NCBI GenBank assembly: GCA_021108035.1
Contig: JAIORQ010000024.1
Span: 27,299 to 91,298 of the forward strand
Source: Bacteroidales bacterium
GTDB lineage: Bacteria > Bacteroidota > Bacteroidia > Bacteroidales > JAADGE01
Length of the DNA stretch: 64,000 bases
Direction of reading: 5' to 3'
Positions 29,892 through 39,059 of the stretch are shown piece after piece. The notes beneath the pieces are model-generated. The model saw nothing but the letters and a program-made list of their open reading frames with translations, was not told the origin of the DNA and did not search any database. Position numbers and translations under genes: made by a program. The first letter of the stretch is position 1; every line of letters starts with the position of its first letter.

Positions 29892-31022
29892 TTACAATCG
29901 CTGTGCCAGTTGTTTAACAATAATATTTTTCCAATCAGTAAATGTTCCTTTAATTATTTTTTCTCTTGCAACTCTCACAAGATCAAGATAAAATGCAAGA
30001 TTATGAATACTTGCAATTTGTGCCGCCAATCGTTCTTCACTCTTCATTAAATGACGCAAGTATGCTTTGGAATAATAAGTATCAACAAATGAAGTTCCGT
30101 TTTCATCAATCGGTGAAAAATCATTCTCCCACTTTTTATTTTTAATGTTAATCCTTCCTTCCCACGTGAAAAGCATCCCATTTCTGCCGTTTCTTGTAGG
30201 CATCACACAATCAAACATATCGGTTCCCAGTGCAATCCCTTCCAATATGTTTTCAGGAGTCCCTACACCCATCAAATATCTCGGTTTATCTTCAGGCAAT
30301 ATGTTATTAACTACCTCCAGCATTTCATACATAATCTCTGTTGGTTCTCCGACAGACAAACCACCTATTGCATTACCTTCTCTTTCAAAAGATGCAATTG
30401 TTTCTGCAGATTGAATTCGCAGGTCTTTGTATGTACCTCCTTGTAAAATCGGGAAATATGCTTGTTTATAACCATATTTTCCTTCAGTTTCATCAAATCT
30501 TTTGATTCCTCTTTTAAGCCACCTGTGTGTTAAATGCATAGAATCTTTTGCATACTTATAATCTGACGGATAAGGAAGGCATTCATCTAAAGCCATTATG
30601 ATATCAGCACCAATACTTCTTTGCGTATCTACTACATTTTCCGGCGTAAACAAATGCTTTGAGCCGTCAATATGCGAACGAAAAGTAACACCTTCTTCTT
30701 TAATCTTACGTATTTCTGATAATGAAAATACTTGATAACCTCCACTGTCTGTCAAGATTGGTTTATCCCAAGATATGAATTTATGTAAACCTCCCGCTTG
30801 CTCAAGAATATCAATTCCGGGCCTTAAATAAAGATGATATGTATTCCCCAAAATTATTTGTGCTTTAATATCTTCTTCCAACTCTCTTTGATGAACAGCC
30901 TTAACTGAACCGATTGTACCAACAGGCATAAAAATCGGTGTCTCTATTTTTCCGTGATCAGTAGAAATAATCCCTGTTTTTGCACTTGATTTTTTATCTT
31001 TGTTTAATATTTCAAACTTCAT
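29892..31022 (-). CDS. tgt: tRNA-guanine transglycosylase
   Basis: A 376-residue enzyme exchanging guanine 34 for preQ1 in tRNAs with a GUN anticodon (queuosine pathway). The fold marks are present: LTDSGGYQVFSLSEIRK with the general-acid Asp, IIMALDECLPYPSD, GGLSVGEPTEIMYEML and FDCVMPTRNGRNGMLF with the nucleophilic Asp. The C-terminal zinc site is changed: where most bacteria have CxCxxC, this protein reads GTSFVD before YYSKAYLRHL, with no cysteines; the later histidine in SIHNLAFYLDLV remains. From memory, other Bacteroidota Tgt proteins share this feature, so it is probably functional. Confidence 0.95.
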   Translation of the reverse strand: MKFEILNKDKKSSAKTGIISTDHGKIETPIFMPVGTIGSVKAVHQRELEEDIKAQIILGNTYHLYLRPGIDILEQAGGLHKFISWDKPILTDSGGYQVFSLSEIRKIKEEGVTFRSHIDGSKHLFTPENVVDTQRSIGADIIMALDECLPYPSDYKYAKDSMHLTHRWLKRGIKRFDETEGKYGYKQAYFPILQGGTYKDLRIQSAETIASFEREGNAIGGLSVGEPTEIMYEMLEVVNNILPEDKPRYLMGVGTPENILEGIALGTDMFDCVMPTRNGRNGMLFTWEGRINIKNKKWENDFSPIDENGTSFVDTYYSKAYLRHLMKSEERLAAQIASIHNLAFYLDLVRVAREKIIKGTFTDWKNIIVKQLAQRL

Positions 31023-31292
31023 CTTATATTATTATCTTATGAAACTTTGTTTTTTTAGCAAAGTTTTACTTATCCGGATTGGTTATGTGTGGGTATTGAA
31101 TTGTTTATTTGTTTAATTGTTTATATGTTTATGCCAAAAACGGATTAAATTTGATTTTTGAGAAACTATTCCTTTTTGATTATCAGCTAAAAAAATTGAA
31201 CAATTCAAACATTTACACCAATGTTGATTAATTTTTTTTTTAGCTTCGCTAATATAAGTTATCACTGAAAAATTATAAAAAAGGTAAAATTA

Positions 31293-31967
31293 ATGAATAA
31301 AAGTGAGAAAAAGAGATTAAAATTCAGTTTAATACCTCCGGTATTTTTCTTGCTTATTATGTGGGTTGTAAAAATACTTGAATATTCATTTGACAATAAT
31401 TGGTTTGTTTACGGAATTTTCCCTTTGAAAGTTAAAAATCTTACAGGTATTCTTTTTTCCCCTTTTCTTCATGGCGATTTTGATCATTTAATTTCAAATT
31501 CAATTCCGTTTTTATTCTTAGGTACTGCATTGTTCTATTTTTACAGAAAATTTGCCTATAAAGTTTTTTTTTTCATATACTTATTATCAGGTTTTTGGGT
31601 TTGGATTGCAGCAAGAGAAGTATATCATATAGGAGCAAGCGGTATGGTTTACGGTTTGGCGTCTTTTTTATTTTTTTCAGGTTTGATTCATAAAAACAGG
31701 GCTTTAGCTTCTTTATCTTTAATTATTGTTTTTTTATACGGAAGTATGATATGGGGTGTACTTCCCATTTTTGAAGGAATGTCATGGGAATCACATTTAT
31801 TCGGTGCTGTAACAGGATTAATTTTATCGCTTGGTTTTGCTCGAAAACAAACATTTATTAATCCGATTGAAACAGAAACATTTGATGAATTGGATGAGTT
31901 TTCAGAACCTTCAATCAGTGATGATGATTATACAAAAATTCATTACTTTTATACAGAGGAAGAATAA
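31293..31967 (+). CDS. Rhomboid family intramembrane serine protease
   Basis: A 224-residue membrane protein with about six helices. The catalytic dyad is Ser116 in HIGASGMVYG and His168 in WESHLFGAVTG; the oxyanion-side HLISN motif lies near 65. It would cut single-span membrane proteins within the inner membrane. A charged, Glu/Asp-rich C-terminal tail of about 35 residues faces the cytoplasm. The 270-base region before it contains only a hairpin (AAACTTTG/CAAAGTTT, 31042-31066) and AT-rich words. Substrates are unknown. Confidence 0.9.
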   Translation: MNKSEKKRLKFSLIPPVFFLLIMWVVKILEYSFDNNWFVYGIFPLKVKNLTGILFSPFLHGDFDHLISNSIPFLFLGTALFYFYRKFAYKVFFFIYLLSGFWVWIAAREVYHIGASGMVYGLASFLFFSGLIHKNRALASLSLIIVFLYGSMIWGVLPIFEGMSWESHLFGAVTGLILSLGFARKQTFINPIETETFDELDEFSEPSISDDDYTKIHYFYTEEE

Positions 31968-31981
31968 TTAAGCAGGGTATA

Positions 31982-32021
31982 GACAGGCTCGTTCCACTAA
32001 CGTCAGAAATCCTGACCTGTC
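31982..32021 (+). terminator. Nested hairpin after the rhomboid gene
   Basis: GACAGG (31982) pairs with CCTGTC (32016-32021), and inside it GTCAG pairs with CTGAC. It follows the rhomboid stop by 14 bases; there is no T run, so its action as a terminator is doubtful. The flanking words resemble a stretch at about 33178. The rest of the gap to 32340 holds the dispersed element copy 2 and otherwise nothing recognised. Confidence 0.4.
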
Positions 32022-32047
32022 GTAGTTTAATCTGTTGTAAAAATATT

Positions 32048-32176
32048 GAGTCCACTCCAAAAAGAATATTTACGCCACGAATTCACGAATAAAAAATTAC
32101 AACATTCTGTCTGTCAGATGCTTATGGTTGGTAAGATTTCACAAATTTACGAAAACTTTGTTTTCGGAGTGGACTC
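32048..32176. repeat. Dispersed element with terminal inverted repeats, copy 2
   Basis: A 129-bp element with ends GAGTCCACTCC and GGAGTGGACTC. It is closely similar to copy 1 along its length (both share CGCCACGAATTCACGAATAA and GTAAGATTTCACAAA) and in the same orientation. No clean target duplication is visible here. Confidence 0.8.
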
Positions 32177-32339
32177 AAATAAGACAACTGCGAAGTTCTC
32201 ACTGAAAGTAATTCCGGTTTACGAATAAACATCAATAACTAACTGATAACCATACTTTGGGTCAGGAGTTCTGATATTTCGATAATCACACTATGGAATT
32301 TCGGAATATTGGAAAAACGATTTATTCAATAAGTCTAAT

Positions 32340-32371
32340 AAAAAAACCTCCGAGAAATTCTCGGAGGTTTA
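32340..32371 (-). terminator. Terminator of the first outer-membrane barrel gene
   Basis: On the minus strand AAACCTCCGAGAA and TTCTCGGAGGTTT form a stable stem ending in a T run. A nearly identical structure ends the duplicated neighbour gene 863 bases away. Confidence 0.85.
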
Positions 32372-32390
32372 AATTAAATATAAATTCGTT

Positions 32391-33086
32391 TTAAAAACCA
32401 AATAAATAACCTACTGAAAGACCAAAAAATATGTTTTTACTACTCGCGTCTCCTGAAATAGGATCACCGTCTTCATTATCAGGATAAGTATCAGGTCCAC
32501 TATATAAATCACTGCTTGTATTAATAAAGTTAGCTAAACCCATTCCAACATTTGCTTCAACAAAAACGCCTGAAAAAGAAGTACCAACACCTAAATTTAA
32601 ACCAAAATCAACTTTATTAAACATATCATTTTCAGTTCCGTCTTCAAAATCAGCAAAATTATCTTCTTCATCAAATACTGTTGTTTCGTCTCCAACTGTC
32701 ATTTCTCCGTTAGTTTTACAGCTGAGAGCATAGCCGAAATAAGGTCCGACAAATACATACGCAGGTCCGAAACCGGCTTTTGCACTTACTCCGACATTAA
32801 GATAGTCTACATTAGTTTTCATGTCAATAGTCATATCATCTTCATCAGAATAAAAATCTACACCCAGTTGAGTGTAACCAATATCAAGTCTTAAATTCAA
32901 TAAATCAGATAAGCCGTATTCTCCGACTAAACCTGCATTAAAACCGTTAGCCAACTTATAACCATCCGGTACCCAATAATTTGTTAAATAACCGGACATG
33001 CCATAACCTACTTTTACACCAATTTTTTGAGCGCTCATAGTGAATACAAATAATACTGCAACACTTAATAAAAATAATTTCTTCAT
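32391..33086 (-). CDS. Outer membrane beta-barrel protein, tandem copy A
   Basis: A 231-residue exported protein: signal peptide MKKLFLLSVAVLFVFTMSAQ, then alternating strands (KIGVKVGYGMSG, LRLDIGYTQLG, VSAKAGFGPAYVFVGPYFGY) and a final strand ending NIFFGLSVGYLFGF with the terminal Phe that marks outer membrane barrels. Family is the general porin or OMP_b-brl type. The frame is open to 33170, but the ATG at 33086 begins the signal peptide and lines up with the paralogue. From about residue 94 on, it is identical to copy B. Confidence 0.88.
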   Translation of the reverse strand: MKKLFLLSVAVLFVFTMSAQKIGVKVGYGMSGYLTNYWVPDGYKLANGFNAGLVGEYGLSDLLNLRLDIGYTQLGVDFYSDEDDMTIDMKTNVDYLNVGVSAKAGFGPAYVFVGPYFGYALSCKTNGEMTVGDETTVFDEEDNFADFEDGTENDMFNKVDFGLNLGVGTSFSGVFVEANVGMGLANFINTSSDLYSGPDTYPDNEDGDPISGDASSKNIFFGLSVGYLFGF

Positions 33087-33202
33087 AATTGTATATTTTA
33101 AATTAAACTTTCGACAAAGATAAAAAATAAAATAAAAAAACATCAAAATTTGAAAATATGTTATAATCAATTAGAGTATAGAATAGGTTCATTCCGCTAA
33201 TA

Positions 33203-33236
33203 TAAAAAACCTCCGAGAAATACTCGGAGGTTTAAA
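33203..33236 (-). terminator. Terminator of the second outer-membrane barrel gene
   Basis: A CCTCCGAG/CTCGGAGG stem with a T run on the minus strand, differing by one loop base from the terminator of copy A, and part of the same duplicated unit. Confidence 0.85.
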
Positions 33237-33253
33237 TTAAATATAAATTCGTT

Positions 33254-33949
33254 TTAAAAACCGAATAAATAACCTACTGAAAGACCAAAAAATATGTTTT
33301 TACTACTTGCGTCTCCTGAAATAGGATCACCGTCTTCATTATCAGGATAAGTATCAGGTCCACTATATAAATCACTGCTTGTATTAATAAAGTTAGCTAA
33401 ACCCATTCCAACATTTGCTTCAACAAAAACGCCTGAAAAAGAAGTACCAACACCTAAATTTAAACCAAAATCAACTTTATTAAACATATCATTTTCAGTT
33501 CCGTCTTCAAAATCAGCAAAATTATCTTCTTCATCAAATACTGTTGTTTCGTCTCCAACTGTCATTTCTCCGTTAGTTTTACAGCTGAGAGCATAGCCGA
33601 AATAAGGTCCGACAAATACATACGCAGGTCCGAAACCGGCTTTTGCACTTACTCCGACATTAAGATAATCAATATTAGTTTTCATTTCAACAGTCATATC
33701 ATCCTCTTCGTCATAATAATCCGTACCTAATTGATTGTAACCAATATCAAGTCTTAAACTCAATAAATCAGATAAGCCGTATTCTCCGACTAAGCCTGCA
33801 TTAAAGCCGTTAGCCATCTTATAACCATCCGGCATCCAATAATTTGTTAAACAATCGGACATGCCATAACCTACTTTTACACCAATTTTTTGAGCATTCA
33901 TAGTGAATGCAAATAAAACTGCAATACTTAATAAAAATAATTTTTTCAT
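33254..33949 (-). CDS. Outer membrane beta-barrel protein, tandem copy B
   Basis: A 231-residue paralogue of the gene at 32391, displaced by exactly 863 bases with no length change. The N-terminal 93 residues differ at about 17 sites (for example YGMSD versus YGMSG, DYYDEEDD versus DFYSDEDD), while the rest is identical. Signal peptide MKKLFLLSIAVLFAFTMNAQ, barrel strands and terminal Phe are as in copy A. It comes first in the direction of transcription. The pair may offer alternative surface loops or a dosage effect; function is unknown. Confidence 0.88.
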   Translation of the reverse strand: MKKLFLLSIAVLFAFTMNAQKIGVKVGYGMSDCLTNYWMPDGYKMANGFNAGLVGEYGLSDLLSLRLDIGYNQLGTDYYDEEDDMTVEMKTNIDYLNVGVSAKAGFGPAYVFVGPYFGYALSCKTNGEMTVGDETTVFDEEDNFADFEDGTENDMFNKVDFGLNLGVGTSFSGVFVEANVGMGLANFINTSSDLYSGPDTYPDNEDGDPISGDASSKNIFFGLSVGYLFGF

Positions 33950-34101
33950 AATTTATATATTTAAAATTAAACTTTCGACAAAGTTAAATAAAATAATTTA
34001 AATATGAAATAATATTACAGTATTTAAAAATTCCCGACAAAATCGGTTTTTTTTTAAGTAATCAAAAAATCTATATTATTTATTCTGTTACAGAGTCGAT
34101 A

Positions 34102-37100
34102 TTAAATTAATACTCTATGTTTAGTATGCTCGTTTAATACGGCATACTCTTTAGCTTGATGCATAAATGCTTGTAATCTGACTTCAATTCCTGAATCATC
34201 TTGACCGTCATAAGCTATGTTTTCCCATGGTATATTATTGTGATCTTTTCGGAATTTTGGTGATACAGATGTGATCAATGTTCCGGGCATACAGGTAAAC
34301 GGAAGTATATGTACAATCCCGGAAATTCCTTTTTTCGACAATTCGGCAACAGCACCAAAAGTAATAGCCGGATCTCCGTCATAATCTTTATGAACATAAG
34401 GATTACAAGAAACTAACATTTGATCTACCGAAACTTCTTTTTCTATATCTATCATATTACCAACTGCTTTATGTAATTTATGAGCAGAAGCATTTTGAAC
34501 ATATTTAGTTATCTTCGATTTAATAACTCCCTTATAATCACCTTTCCAAAGGCTGTCTCTGGTATATCTGTATGTTGAATAGATCAACCACTCAGAAAAT
34601 GGTGCAATTAGGGTTTCTGCTCCTAACTTTTCCAATCTGTCAACTAAATAACTGCTGCAATGCGGATTATCTCTCATAAATATTTCGCCGACAATCGCAA
34701 TGACCGGTTTTCTGATACCGTTTACTCTTTTAATATTCCTGAAAGCTTCCGAACTTGCTTTTAAAACTGCATCAAGATCTTTTCCTCCGGTTTCAACAGA
34801 AGCCACAATGTTATCAAGACATACTTTATACACTTTATTGGTCTCACCTTTCACTAATTCATAAGGTCTTGTTTCTTGTTTCATTTTTCTTAAAATATCT
34901 ACTGCAACCGATCCTCTCCAAACCAACAAAGTAAACTTACTGCCTTTTCCTCCGGATAAATCTTCATATGCATTATCATTACTTGGTGAGATAAATTGTA
35001 CATCTTGATATCCCAGACGGTTAAATACTAATTTTTGAAGTTTGTTATATTGTCCGAAACGACAAGGGCCGTTATGATCCGGCATAAAAAAACTGATCTT
35101 TTTCGAATCAACACCGGTATCTTCCATTTTTTTCAAAAAACTGCCCAATGTACAGATCATAGGGAAACATTCATTTGAAGAGGTATATTTCCTGCCCAAT
35201 TCAATGTCTCTTTCATTCTGCATCGGTAAAACATACGATTCCGTACCGAAATGCCTTACTGCAGCAGCAACAGCATAAGCTGCATCACACATATAAGGAA
35301 AATAAAGAACTCTGTCTTTCATAACTGAAGCAGAAACTTCACCCGGACGATAAATTTTTTCTTCTTCTTTCTTAACTTTTTTAGACCCTCTTAAACTATC
35401 AAGAAATGCTTCAAACCTTGTTATCATTCCCGCATCTGCACTATGTTCGTCAATTTCCAGATGCAAATATGGTTTGCCCTTCATCTCTTCCCTGACAAAA
35501 TGAGTCAGGAATGAATCAGGCCCGCATCTGAAATTACCGAGATAAACGACATCTAATTTCGGATTCTTTTTGACATATTTAACCGCAGAAATGATCTTTT
35601 GTCCGTTTGGCCAATACATCATATTATAATCATTAAAGACGTTCGCTTCACTCATCGGTAAAAAGTCAATCGGAATGGGTAAAACATTTTGATTGATCAA
35701 TTTATCAACAACACTCAAATTAAGTTCAGGGTCACCGGTATTATACGGACGACCCAAGATGACCATTGATTCTTTATCATCCGGTAAATCAGACAATACT
35801 TCTTGTCCTCTCTTTTGAACTGCCGTTTCAAATGCTGTTTGTGCTTCATCTGCCTTTTTTATTGCTTTAACTGTTCTTGATTTGGAGATATTAAACATTT
35901 TTGACATGAAACCGGATAGTTCCTTATTTAATACCCTGCCGAAATATCTGAAATGTAAAGTCGGTATCAATAATTTATCAATATCTTTTTGATCTTTCAG
36001 TGCAGCTTTGATCATGAAAGCGTATGATTGCACCCAAGGGCAGTTACAATTATTGGTAGGATTATCTTTTTCGGCTTTAGCATTAACAATAAACGGTGTA
36101 AAAATATAATCAACTTTTTTTTCGAGCAGATTTAATACATGTCCGTGCATTAGTTCAACCGGTAAACATGTTTCAGCTATCAATATTTCAAAAGATTTAA
36201 TCAGCATATGATGATCAGACGGGTCAGACAATACAACTTGAAACCCCAATTCTTCAAAATAGGTTCTCCAAAACGGAAACTGTTGATAATAAACCGCTAA
36301 AGCTCTGGGTATTCCTATTGTAATTTTACCGTTCTTTTCTTCTTCCTTATAATCACCGTTTAAAAGTTCCAATCTTTCATTAAACAAATTTGGAATTCCT
36401 TCACCTTTACCTTTACGTTCTTCAATCTCATATTTTTCACATCTGCCTCCATAGAATAGAGCTTTGCTTTCCCCTTCAATTCTAACTCGCCTAATCTCGC
36501 ATTGATTTGAACATGATTTGCATGTAAATCGATCAACTGTATATGGTATTTTACTGATGTCAAATCCTTTGAATCTCGTTTGTTTTCCGTTATTTTTCAA
36601 TTCCTCTCTTGCTAATATAGCAGCACCAATGGCTCCGGTAACATCAAAATGGGGAGGAACGGTAATTTGTTTACCGGTTACTTTTTCAAATGCAGCAACC
36701 ACTGCTTTATTATTTGTTACACCGCCTTGGAAAAATATCTTATTACCGATCTTTTTGTTTCCGACAACTTTTTGCAAATAATTATAAACAATTGAATATG
36801 CAAGCCCTCCAACAAGGTTCTCTTTTGTAGCTCCTTTTTGTTGATGAGAATTCAGATCAGATTCAATGAAAACTGTACAACGATCTCCCAATGGTGTCGG
36901 ATTTTTTGAACTTAATCCTAAATTTCCGAATTCTTCTATAATATTAATATCAAGTTTTTCTGCTTGCTCTTCCAAAAAAGAACCGGTACCCGCAGCACAT
37001 ACCTTATTCATTTCAAAATCAACAACAATACCGTTCTCAATACTGATGTATTTAGAATCTTGCCCGCCAATCTCAAATATCGTATCAACACTTGAATCAT

Positions 37101-38361
37101 AAGCAATTGCAGCAGTAGCTTGAGCCGTAATTTCATTTCTAATAGCATCGGCACCAATAAAATCTCCTGTTAAATATCTTCCGGATCCTGTTGTTGCTGC
37201 TGCTTTAACAATTACCTTTTCTCCAACTTCATCATAAATCTCTTCCAACCCTTTCCTTATAGCTGTTAACGGCTTACTTGCTGTAGGAAGATACCTTCTG
37301 GCAACAACATTATTATCCTTATCAATTAATACAACATTGGTACTTAATGAACCAACATCTAATCCAAGATAAACTTCCAATTTTTCATAACCGTTCAATT
37401 CGAATTTAACGTCTTTATTATATAACGCTGCTGATTCTTTTAAAGGTTCTAATGCTCTGCCGTTTGAACTTTGAGTAGTCAAATAGGTTTCGAGTTCATC
37501 GGTTCCTCTAAACAGATTTTCTTTTTTTTCTTTATCGTCCATTCTGTGGAAAACTGCACCGACAGCACCCATTGAAGCATAATATTCCGGAATAATTAAT
37601 TCATCATCCTTTAAATTAAGAACCTCTTTAAAAGCTCTTATCATTCCGGCATTTGCTGATACACCGCCTTGAAAGATCACAGGAGTTTCAATTCGTTTTC
37701 CGCGAGCTAAATTATTCTTAAAATTTCTTGCTACAGCAAAACATAAGCCGGCAACAATATCATGAACAGGAGTTGCAATTTGCTGAAGATGAATCATATC
37801 ACTCTTTGCAAACACACTGCACCTACCGGCAATTCTGGGTGGGTTCTCTGACTTTAATGCCATTTCACCAAACTCGTCTTCAATAGATACGCCTATTCTT
37901 TTTGCCTGTTGATCAAGAAAAGATCCGGTTCCGGCAGCACATAAGCTGTTCATAGAAAAATCACACATGTTAGATTTTTTTGCAGCTTGACGAGTTTCCA
38001 TAAAAATCAACTTTGAATCTTCGCCACCCATCTCAATTACGGTTTTAACATGAGGATACAATTCACCTACAGAGTATGATTGACTGATTACCTCATTAAC
38101 AAAATGTCCGCCGATTAATTCTGATGCTTGCTTTCCTCCGGTTCCGGTTATTGCAGTTAAACCGATTTTTTCTTTCCCGTATTTTTCAATAATTTCTGAC
38201 AAAATATCTTTTAATACATGGAACGGTTTTCCGTGGCAATAGTCGTAGCGACTTTCAATGATTTTTTTTTGATCATCAATCAGGACTGTATTTATAGATA
38301 TTGAACCAATATCAAGTCCCAGATTCAGTTTTAAACCATTTTTATCAGACATTTTAAACAT
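34102..38361 (-). CDS. Giant 2-hydroxyacyl-CoA dehydratase activase-like protein
   Basis: A 1419-residue protein. Two tandem ATPase domains of the BadF/BadG/BcrA/BcrD (ASKHA) family lie at about 12-275 (LGLDIGSISINTVLID, MNSLCAAGTGSFLDQQ) and 328-595 (LGLDVGSLSTNVVLID, MNKVCAAGTGSFLEEQ); each has the cysteine that in HgdC holds a 4Fe-4S cluster. A cysteine motif CKSCSNQC follows near 617, then a DUF2229 region and a C-terminal part like the dehydratase D component (GPCRFGQYNKLQ, CMPGTLI). Known relatives use ATP to push electrons into dehydratases or reductases; the physiological role of this long fused form is unknown. Start may be Met1 or Met4. It is a single gene without neighbours from a dehydratase pathway. 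Confidence 0.88.
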   Translation of the reverse strand: MFKMSDKNGLKLNLGLDIGSISINTVLIDDQKKIIESRYDYCHGKPFHVLKDILSEIIEKYGKEKIGLTAITGTGGKQASELIGGHFVNEVISQSYSVGELYPHVKTVIEMGGEDSKLIFMETRQAAKKSNMCDFSMNSLCAAGTGSFLDQQAKRIGVSIEDEFGEMALKSENPPRIAGRCSVFAKSDMIHLQQIATPVHDIVAGLCFAVARNFKNNLARGKRIETPVIFQGGVSANAGMIRAFKEVLNLKDDELIIPEYYASMGAVGAVFHRMDDKEKKENLFRGTDELETYLTTQSSNGRALEPLKESAALYNKDVKFELNGYEKLEVYLGLDVGSLSTNVVLIDKDNNVVARRYLPTASKPLTAIRKGLEEIYDEVGEKVIVKAAATTGSGRYLTGDFIGADAIRNEITAQATAAIAYDSSVDTIFEIGGQDSKYISIENGIVVDFEMNKVCAAGTGSFLEEQAEKLDINIIEEFGNLGLSSKNPTPLGDRCTVFIESDLNSHQQKGATKENLVGGLAYSIVYNYLQKVVGNKKIGNKIFFQGGVTNNKAVVAAFEKVTGKQITVPPHFDVTGAIGAAILAREELKNNGKQTRFKGFDISKIPYTVDRFTCKSCSNQCEIRRVRIEGESKALFYGGRCEKYEIEERKGKGEGIPNLFNERLELLNGDYKEEEKNGKITIGIPRALAVYYQQFPFWRTYFEELGFQVVLSDPSDHHMLIKSFEILIAETCLPVELMHGHVLNLLEKKVDYIFTPFIVNAKAEKDNPTNNCNCPWVQSYAFMIKAALKDQKDIDKLLIPTLHFRYFGRVLNKELSGFMSKMFNISKSRTVKAIKKADEAQTAFETAVQKRGQEVLSDLPDDKESMVILGRPYNTGDPELNLSVVDKLINQNVLPIPIDFLPMSEANVFNDYNMMYWPNGQKIISAVKYVKKNPKLDVVYLGNFRCGPDSFLTHFVREEMKGKPYLHLEIDEHSADAGMITRFEAFLDSLRGSKKVKKEEEKIYRPGEVSASVMKDRVLYFPYMCDAAYAVAAAVRHFGTESYVLPMQNERDIELGRKYTSSNECFPMICTLGSFLKKMEDTGVDSKKISFFMPDHNGPCRFGQYNKLQKLVFNRLGYQDVQFISPSNDNAYEDLSGGKGSKFTLLVWRGSVAVDILRKMKQETRPYELVKGETNKVYKVCLDNIVASVETGGKDLDAVLKASSEAFRNIKRVNGIRKPVIAIVGEIFMRDNPHCSSYLVDRLEKLGAETLIAPFSEWLIYSTYRYTRDSLWKGDYKGVIKSKITKYVQNASAHKLHKAVGNMIDIEKEVSVDQMLVSCNPYVHKDYDGDPAITFGAVAELSKKGISGIVHILPFTCMPGTLITSVSPKFRKDHNNIPWENIAYDGQDDSGIEVRLQAFMHQAKEYAVLNEHTKHRVLI

Positions 38362-39059
38362 TTTAAGTTCATCATTTAAATTTTTAATCTATTTAATTCA
38401 ATGGTCAGGTTCTGTAAAGATTGGTGTTTAAGGTTTCACAATATACAAAAAAATATTGAATTCTAAATTTATTAAGACCGAAAAAAACATCTTGTTTTCA
38501 GTATAAAAATTGTTTATTTTATAAAGTCTCAATTAAATTTCATATCTGTTATTATTATATCTTTATACAAATTTACATAAATAATATTTCATTCCAAAAC
38601 GGAATATTACAACTGCATTTAATTCCGAAAGAAAATTTGCCACAATTTATACCGGTAATAAAATTAGTTTTTAAAATTTGCAGATATTGCAAATTAATCT
38701 CAATTTTTGGCATTTTTTGCAAACTTTAATATATGAATTTTGCGATTTTTAATGTTTCCCAACAGCATTTATTATAAAAATTGTAACAAAAATCTAAAGG
38801 AAGATGCAGGAAGACCTTTATCAGACAAAATCCTTAATTATAAAATTATCAGTTCTGTTTTCTATTGATATTTATTTTAATTATATTTGTTTGTTGTTAT
38901 TATAAATATTATTGTTTGTCAAGCATAAATTTAATATTTTATGCGCAACAAAGTTGCCGGCCTGTCGGTTTACCTTCCACAGGCATGGCAGGCAGGCAAA
39001 ATAAAAATTATATTCGCTCAGAACAGATTGAATTAGATTGAATACTAAAATTTCAATAA
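38362..39059. other. 698-base AT-rich intergenic region between divergent genes
   Basis: No coding frame is supported. It contains a perfect 8-bp palindrome AATTTGCA/TGCAAATT (38675-38695), which could be an operator, a -7 type box TATATTTG (38882-38889) for the downstream kinase, and a GC-rich hairpin (38954-38999). Confidence 0.5.
38954..38999. repeat. GC-rich hairpin in leader of the TPR kinase gene
   Basis: TTGCCGGCCTG (38954-38964) pairs with CAGGCAGGCAA (38989-38999) at 10 of 11 positions. Its GC content stands out from the surroundings. It falls between the presumed promoter and the start of the kinase gene. Confidence 0.6.
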
